The notes under the pieces were generated by a model that saw only the letters and a list, made by a program, of their open reading frames with translations, had not been told where the DNA came from and ran no database searches. Below, one piece after another: positions 59,447 to 64,000 of a DNA stretch of 64,000 nt (positions are counted from its first letter, which is position 1; each line of letters starts with the position of its first letter). Source of the DNA: Fusicatenibacter saccharivorans (GTDB lineage Bacteria > Bacillota > Clostridia > Lachnospirales > Lachnospiraceae); assembly GCF_015557635.1 (NCBI RefSeq), contig NZ_JADNOP010000016.1, forward strand, positions 1 through 64,000, in the 5' to 3' direction. Position numbers and translations under genes: made by a program.

Positions 59447-60820
59447 TTAGCTCTCCTGTTTCTTTTCTTCTATCAAATGGTGATTCAGCCATTTTCCTGA
59501 TTTGAACCGGATGGTAAAGAGAATGGACCGCAGGCTCCAGTCTGCCGCCATACCGATCCAGACCGCAATCGGGCCGAATCCCCATACGCGGCACAGGTAA
59601 ATACAGAGACTCACACGGCACAGCCACATCGTACAGCAGGATGTGATCATGGAGAATTTTACATCTCCGGCAGCCCGCATACCGTATCCCGGGACAAACG
59701 CCATGACCCAGCAGAGCGGCTTTGCAATTGTGATAAAGATCATCATCTGCATGCAGAGCTTTGCACTCTCTGCTTCCATACCACCGATCATCGTAATCGG
59801 TTTTGTCAGCACAAATACCAGCAGACAGCTTGCAACGATAACCACTTCTGACAGCCAGCACAGTTTTTTAATATAGTAGATTGCTTCATCCTTCCGGCCC
59901 GCGCCGAGACACTGACCGACTACCGTCATCAGTCCGATGCCGACACCGATCGCAGCGACACCGTTCAGGTTCTCAAGTATGTTTGTCATCGCCTGCGCGG
60001 CAATGGCAACCGTGCCAAGTGTGGACACAGTGGACTGAATCGCCAGCTTTCCAAACTGGAACATACTGTTCTCGATTCCCGATGGAATACCGATGAAAAG
60101 TATTTTTTTGATCAAACCAAAGTCCGGCCGAACGGAAAGATACTGCTTCACAAAAATCGGTTTGCTTTCATCCCGAAGCTTCCACAGTACGACAACCGCA
60201 CAGAAAATACGCGAAATTAAAGTCGAAATCGCGGCTCCTTCGACACCCATGTGGAAGCCGAAAATAAGAATGGCATTTCCGCCGATGTTCATAAAGTTGG
60301 AAATCACCGAAATCACCATCGGACTGCGGCTGTTGTTCTGCGCCCGCAGAATCGATGCGCCCGCATCGTAAAGACCGATAAACGGGAATGACAGCAGCGT
60401 AAACAGGAAATACACCTGTGAATTTTTCATAACATCCGCTTCCACTGCCCCGAAAATCACACGTAGCAACGGAACACGGAAAATCAGACAGCCCGCGGAT
60501 AATGCGACGGACAAAACTGTCATAACAAAAAGCACCTGTTGTGCCGAACGGATTGCTCCATCCCGTTTTTCGCTTCCAATATACTGCGAACAGAGAATCG
60601 CTCCTCCTGCCGCCAGCGCAGAAAGCGCCTGAATGACTAAGATATTAATGGAATCCACCAGCGAGACTGCCGAAATTGCGGCAGAACCGACATTGCTGAC
60701 CATCATCGTGTCGACAGTTCCCATCAGGGAAGAAAGTAACTGTTCAATGATGATCGGAATTAAAAGTTTGCGAAGATCCGTGTTACTGTATAAATGAGTT
60801 TGTTTTGTTGTAGTTTTCAT
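59447..60820 (-). CDS. MATE-family efflux transporter
   Basis: 457 residues, about twelve membrane segments. First half motif MGTVDTMMVSNVGSAAISAVSLVDS; second half with IQSTVSTLGTVAIAAQAM and a GQCLGAGRKDEA loop, which is the two-fold MATE layout. Exports cationic compounds or drugs; substrate unknown. It precedes the broken small gene. Confidence 0.92.
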   Translation of the reverse strand: MKTTTKQTHLYSNTDLRKLLIPIIIEQLLSSLMGTVDTMMVSNVGSAAISAVSLVDSINILVIQALSALAAGGAILCSQYIGSEKRDGAIRSAQQVLFVMTVLSVALSAGCLIFRVPLLRVIFGAVEADVMKNSQVYFLFTLLSFPFIGLYDAGASILRAQNNSRSPMVISVISNFMNIGGNAILIFGFHMGVEGAAISTLISRIFCAVVVLWKLRDESKPIFVKQYLSVRPDFGLIKKILFIGIPSGIENSMFQFGKLAIQSTVSTLGTVAIAAQAMTNILENLNGVAAIGVGIGLMTVVGQCLGAGRKDEAIYYIKKLCWLSEVVIVASCLLVFVLTKPITMIGGMEAESAKLCMQMMIFITIAKPLCWVMAFVPGYGMRAAGDVKFSMITSCCTMWLCRVSLCIYLCRVWGFGPIAVWIGMAADWSLRSILFTIRFKSGKWLNHHLIEEKKQES

Positions 60821-60990
60821 TGTTTTTACTTCTGCATGACCTCATCTGCCGGATATGCTTTGCCAGCCCTGCCTTTTCCACACCTTTCTTTTTTCTCTCC
60901 ATTCTATTCCATTTTACTATCCATTGCAATCATTTCGCGAATTTTGCTCTTATCTGATTATTTTTATCAAGCACAACATACTTTTCTATC

Positions 60991-61488
60991 TCATAATGAC
61001 TTTTTCAGTCTTTCCAAATCTTCGCTGTCCGGGTGCGACAAAGCACGGTCAAAATTTTGAATCAGCAGATCAAGATTGGCCGGATGTTCCGGGTTTTCTT
61101 TCATTTTCATATACCGTTCGCGCACAGACTGTGGCATCTTTCCCTGACACATATACTCACCGATGACCGTATTGCTTGCATCGATCGACTGTTTGACTTG
61201 TCCGAGAATCTTTTCAAAATAGGCATCACTTCCTCCAAATCCAGCTGTTCCAAACAGAAAAATCTTCTTATTTTTTAATTTCGACAGCAATTCTAATGTC
61301 TTTTGGTCCGCATTCCCTTTGTCCGTCCAAAATCCGATATAGCATACGTCGGATTGCGGTACCTGCGAATCGTTTGTGCCAAAATAATCGCATTTGTCCT
61401 TTGGCAACGTTTCATAGATTGCATCAGCCAGCTTCTTTGTATTACCCGTTAAGCTGCAAAACAGGATCGAATAATGTTCTTTTATCAT
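60991..61488 (-). CDS. Flavodoxin-family protein
   Basis: 165 residues; GGAGG ten bases before the ATG. FMN phosphate loop SLTGNTKKLADAI (12-24), then YIGFWTDKGNAD and LFGTAGFGGS, the two isoalloxazine loops. The size and motifs resemble short flavodoxin-like electron carriers of gut Firmicutes, including the type annotated BilS next to bilirubin reductase; no such reductase is here, so that name is not used. A TTTACG-17 bp-CATAAT promoter-like pair precedes it. Confidence 0.85.
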   Translation of the reverse strand: MIKEHYSILFCSLTGNTKKLADAIYETLPKDKCDYFGTNDSQVPQSDVCYIGFWTDKGNADQKTLELLSKLKNKKIFLFGTAGFGGSDAYFEKILGQVKQSIDASNTVIGEYMCQGKMPQSVRERYMKMKENPEHPANLDLLIQNFDRALSHPDSEDLERLKKSL

Positions 61489-61626
61489 ATCCCATACACC
61501 TCCAGTTCAGATATTATGTAGAAAATCCACTTTTTCGTAAATTGTATTACCTCTTCAGATCACATCTCGATTTCGCTTACGCTGCATCCCGATGTTGCTT
61601 CTCACTATTTCCTCTCAGGCTTTTAA

Positions 61627-61663
61627 GTCAAGCGGATATTCGCAATCCGCTTCGCTACTTGCT
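61627..61663. repeat. 37-bp intergenic repeat, copy 1
   Basis: Contains AAGCGGAT/ATCCGCTT around a 7-base loop. Differs from copy 2 (62758-62794) at only two positions. Lies just after the PPC-domain gene. Confidence 0.85.
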
Positions 61664-61689
61664 CATAACCGAATAGCTGCTTTGCAGCT

Positions 61690-62112
61690 TCAGTTAAACT
61701 TAAAAATATTAAGTCCGGTTTCTTCATCATGAACTCTGTCCACTCTTCCGTCAATTACCGTGATGACCAGCTCACAGGTTGCACTGACAATCGCTCTGTT
61801 CAGATGTCCTCCAAACACCTCGCCCTTCTGATTTCCGGCACTCATATGAAGATGTGCATAATATTCTCCATCCATTGTATTGATTGTACCTGTCAGTGAT
61901 GTAATTTCATAATACCCCTGGAAGCTGTTTGAATAATATTTCTTTTCGTCTGTCTTGTATACTCCGACTGTGAAATCATTGATTGCTCCAAGAGCCTGAA
62001 CACCGGCAAGCTTTATATTCTCCTTTATGGCAATTACCCTCAGCTGCTCCAATATTTCCTCATCTTTGTCAATCCTTGCTACTATAATATTGTCAAATTT
62101 TCTGTATTCCAT
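61690..62112 (-). CDS. PPC (DUF296)-domain protein
   Basis: 140 residues, one PPC domain: YRKFDNIIVARIDKDEEILEQL, IAIKENIKLAGVQALGAINDFTVG, and the signature HLHMSAGNQKGEVFGGHL with the conserved histidines that bind metal in bacterial PPC proteins. Plant relatives bind DNA through an AT-hook that is absent here; the bacterial role is not established. Stands alone. Confidence 0.88.
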   Translation of the reverse strand: MEYRKFDNIIVARIDKDEEILEQLRVIAIKENIKLAGVQALGAINDFTVGVYKTDEKKYYSNSFQGYYEITSLTGTINTMDGEYYAHLHMSAGNQKGEVFGGHLNRAIVSATCELVITVIDGRVDRVHDEETGLNIFKFN

Positions 62113-62167
62113 TTTATTCTCCTTTCTCTTTCCGCCCGGTCACTTTTCAGACATTACTGCAATAAAC

Positions 62168-62740
62168 TCAATATTTATTCAGGAAATGCTCCCTGTTCGG
62201 ATACTCCTGCCGATATGCCCGGAGGGCGGCTTCCCGGAACAGGGTGAATTCTTTTTCCATGTGAAGCAGGCGTGGTGCCTTGAACGCGATCACACTGATC
62301 TGTTCGGCGATTTTTTTCGCGATTCCTTCTTCGGACAATTGTCCCATGCCGAATACCAGAGAGGTAAATCCTCTGCCTCCTCTGCTGACCTGAATAAATT
62401 TCAGGAATACATTGTACAGTTCATCCGTAAGAATTTTCTGGTATCCCTCCTCCGACTGCATAGCTTCCGCCAGGCACAATGTGGAGAGAATCCGGGCTCC
62501 CATCTTTCTTCTGTCGCCTCCCAGATCCAGAGAGGTTCCTTCCGCCAGATACTTCAGTTCCATCAGGCATTTGACAAATTCATCCTTCTGGAGCCTGCGT
62601 TGTCCGTATCGGGCCGTCCAGAGCCGATCCCGGTATTCTTCTTCCCAGGCTTCCTCCTCTCCGATATGTTCTTTTAAGATCTGCTGCCGTTTCGCTGGAT
62701 CTGTCTCCTGATAAAAATCTTTGGTCCATGTATGTTCCAT
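62168..62740 (-). CDS. Uncharacterised helical protein (DUF6553-like)
   Basis: 190 residues, all alpha, charged, without signal or membrane segments. Starts MEHTWTKDFYQETDPAKRQ; central FTSLVFGMGQLSEEGIAKKIAEQI. It reminds me of the DUF6553 family of Lachnospiraceae, but that is from memory of the pattern only. Function unknown. Confidence 0.6.
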   Translation of the reverse strand: MEHTWTKDFYQETDPAKRQQILKEHIGEEEAWEEEYRDRLWTARYGQRRLQKDEFVKCLMELKYLAEGTSLDLGGDRRKMGARILSTLCLAEAMQSEEGYQKILTDELYNVFLKFIQVSRGGRGFTSLVFGMGQLSEEGIAKKIAEQISVIAFKAPRLLHMEKEFTLFREAALRAYRQEYPNREHFLNKY

Positions 62741-62757
62741 CTGTTTTTCCTCATTCT

Positions 62758-62794
62758 GTCAAGCGGATATTCGCAATCCGTTTCGCTGCTTGCT
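62758..62794. repeat. 37-bp intergenic repeat, copy 2
   Basis: Same element as 61627-61663 with two changes; the stem change gives a G-U pair on the plus-strand RNA. Lies after the mglB-type gene. Confidence 0.85.
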
Positions 62795-62859
62795 TGATTG
62801 GTTTAAAATAAAGACACGTCTTCACTTACTCTTTCTGCCTGCAAACGCAGTCTTCCTGC

Positions 62860-63930
62860 TTACATTCCGGAATGGGAAATCGTCTCTTCTGCGTTCAGGT
62901 ACTCATCGATGTTGCTGCCGTCTACCTTCTGATATTCCGAAAAATAGTACCGGCCTTCTTTCAGGCTTTCCTGTTCAAAGTCCTCTCCCTCGAACAGCTC
63001 CACTGCCATTTTCGCCATTTCCTTTGCCTGATCCACTCTGTCATTTAGGATGCTGCCCTGCATCTCTCCTGCCTTTACGGCTTCCAGAGCCTCTTCCAGG
63101 CCATCAATTCCGAAGATCACCGGCCAGTCTTCACGGGCATAGCCTGCTTTCCGATAGGCCTCCACCGCCCCCAGTGCCATCTCATCGTTGTTGGACATGA
63201 CAAGTTCGATCTTTTTTCCGTACTGGCTGATCAGACGGTTCATGCGGTTCTCCGCCTGTCCCCGGTTCCAGTCCGCTAACTGATAACTTAGCTTTTCCAG
63301 TATAACATCATTTTTCATCAGTGTCTTTACGGAATATTCCGTTCTGCTGATGGCATCCTGATGGCCCGCTTCTCCTTCCAGAAGCACATATTGGATCTTT
63401 CCGTCCTTGTTTTTATCGACTTCCGAATGGCTGTTGATGTATTCTGCTGCGATCTCACCCTGCATGATCCCGGATTGTTCTGCATCACAGCCCACATAAT
63501 ACAGCTTTTCCCACTGCACCAGGTCTTCTCTTACCGGTTCCCTGTTAAAGAAGATCACAGGAATGTCTTCATTCCTTGCCATTCGGATGATCCGGGACGG
63601 AGCTGTCCGGTCCACAAGATTGATACAGAGCACATCACAGCCGGCATCAATCATCTCTTCCACCTTTTCGTTCTGTTCCTGCTGATCGTCGTTTCCGCTT
63701 TTTGTCGATACGATAATCCTTCGTTCTTTGTTTTCCATGGCTTTCAGCTGCTCCTTCAGTTCATCCGTCAATCCATTGATAAAAGGATCATCCTGAGTGT
63801 AGGTTATCACTCCGACCCGCAGGGTTTTCTCTGTCTGGTCCGACTTGCCGGAACACCCCGACAGCACAAGCACCGCACTCCCTATCGTGGCAGATAATAA
63901 TACTGCCACCCTTCTTTTCTTTTTATTCAT
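62860..63930 (-). CDS. mglB: Galactose/glucose-binding lipoprotein (MglB type)
   Basis: 356 residues. Lipobox VLSGC with cysteine 26. The mature part follows MglB: VGVITYTQDDPFINGL, CDVLCINLVDRTA, VIFFNREP, the EF-hand-like calcium loop DKNKDGKIQYVLLEGE with GHQDAISRT, MSNNDEMALGAVEA and FGIDGLEEALEAVKAGEMQGSILND. It should bind galactose or glucose outside the membrane for ABC import or sensing. The MglA/MglC genes are not within the window. Its start overlaps the previous stop by 8 bases (ATGAATAA). Confidence 0.9.
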   Translation of the reverse strand: MNKKKRRVAVLLSATIGSAVLVLSGCSGKSDQTEKTLRVGVITYTQDDPFINGLTDELKEQLKAMENKERRIIVSTKSGNDDQQEQNEKVEEMIDAGCDVLCINLVDRTAPSRIIRMARNEDIPVIFFNREPVREDLVQWEKLYYVGCDAEQSGIMQGEIAAEYINSHSEVDKNKDGKIQYVLLEGEAGHQDAISRTEYSVKTLMKNDVILEKLSYQLADWNRGQAENRMNRLISQYGKKIELVMSNNDEMALGAVEAYRKAGYAREDWPVIFGIDGLEEALEAVKAGEMQGSILNDRVDQAKEMAKMAVELFEGEDFEQESLKEGRYYFSEYQKVDGSNIDEYLNAEETISHSGM

Positions 63931-64000
63931 AGGAATATAAAAACCTTTCTAAATCTTCGTCCATAGAGAAATTTTCCTTGCCAAGTACCTGATATTCGGT
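63923..64000 (-). CDS. C-terminal end of an upstream gene (partial)
   Basis: The last 25 codons of a minus-strand gene that begins outside the window; the peptide ends LERFLYSYE with TAA at 63923-63925, inside the mglB start. The tight overlap shows co-translation with mglB. Too short to identify; a sensor kinase, regulator or second sugar-binding protein would be typical. Confidence 0.6.
   Translation of the reverse strand, partial: TEYQVLGKENFSMDEDLERFLYSYE

Overview
The window reads as chromosomal DNA of an anaerobic Gram-positive gut bacterium of the Lachnospiraceae type (Blautia/Ruminococcus-like; genus is inference). Reasons visible here: a complete V-type ATPase operon, formate-tetrahydrofolate ligase, a class III (anaerobic) ribonucleotide reductase, a DUF4250 mini-gene, a CIRCE/HrcA-type clpB promoter, strong AGGAGG ribosome sites, Gram-positive surface proteins with cell-wall-binding repeats, and moderate GC. 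Nearly all genes lie on the minus strand; the plus-strand exceptions are trmB, one MATE pump, a lipoprotein plus trxB, and a DUF885 peptidase-like gene.

Layout. 0-9 kb: an A/T-rich repeat region, a six-repeat surface protein, a sugar-isomerase/beta-propeller fusion, clpB with a coupled DUF4250 gene, and a membrane protein with a degenerate HExxH motif. 9-14 kb: zinc-type alcohol dehydrogenase with a COG0523 metallochaperone, deoC with its GntR regulator, and a 5'-truncated permease remnant. 14-23 kb: envelope genes (coiled-coil NlpC/P60 hydrolase, BMP-family lipoprotein, a large cell-wall-binding-repeat NlpC/P60 protein, an LtaS/MdoB-like transferase that carries the same kind of wall-binding repeat) around fhs. 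23-32 kb: nine-gene V-type ATPase operon, order H-C-I-K-F-E-A-B-D. 32-41 kb: trmB, tRNA-Lys, a possible TTG-start small gene, MATE pump, nrdD with an NrdR box, dapF, a two-repeat lipoprotein and trxB.

41-50 kb is the most interesting part. A dense DnaA-box cluster lies beside a four-gene uptake operon. The operon is transcribed from a near-consensus promoter through an adenosylcobalamin-type riboswitch. It encodes a 1262-residue secreted protein, a binding lipoprotein, a FecCD/BtuC-type permease and an ATPase. The secreted protein has several related beta-rich modules (YDYLYMG motif) and a C-terminal domain homologous to the neighbouring binding lipoprotein. I propose that it is a Gram-positive surface capture system for cobalamin or another corrinoid. 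The riboswitch is seen in the sequence; the corrinoid-capture role is inference.

50-64 kb: DUF885 protein, deacetylase-like protein, a potassium-uptake operon (small anchored protein, KtrB/TrkH, KtrA, TrmH-family methyltransferase), an rtcB RNA ligase flanked by two paralogous XRE regulators and a 50-codon gene, a small gene broken by an in-frame TGA, a second MATE pump, a flavodoxin, a PPC-domain protein, an uncharacterised protein, two copies of a 37-bp intergenic repeat, and an mglB-type galactose-binding lipoprotein overlapping the end of a gene that runs off the window.
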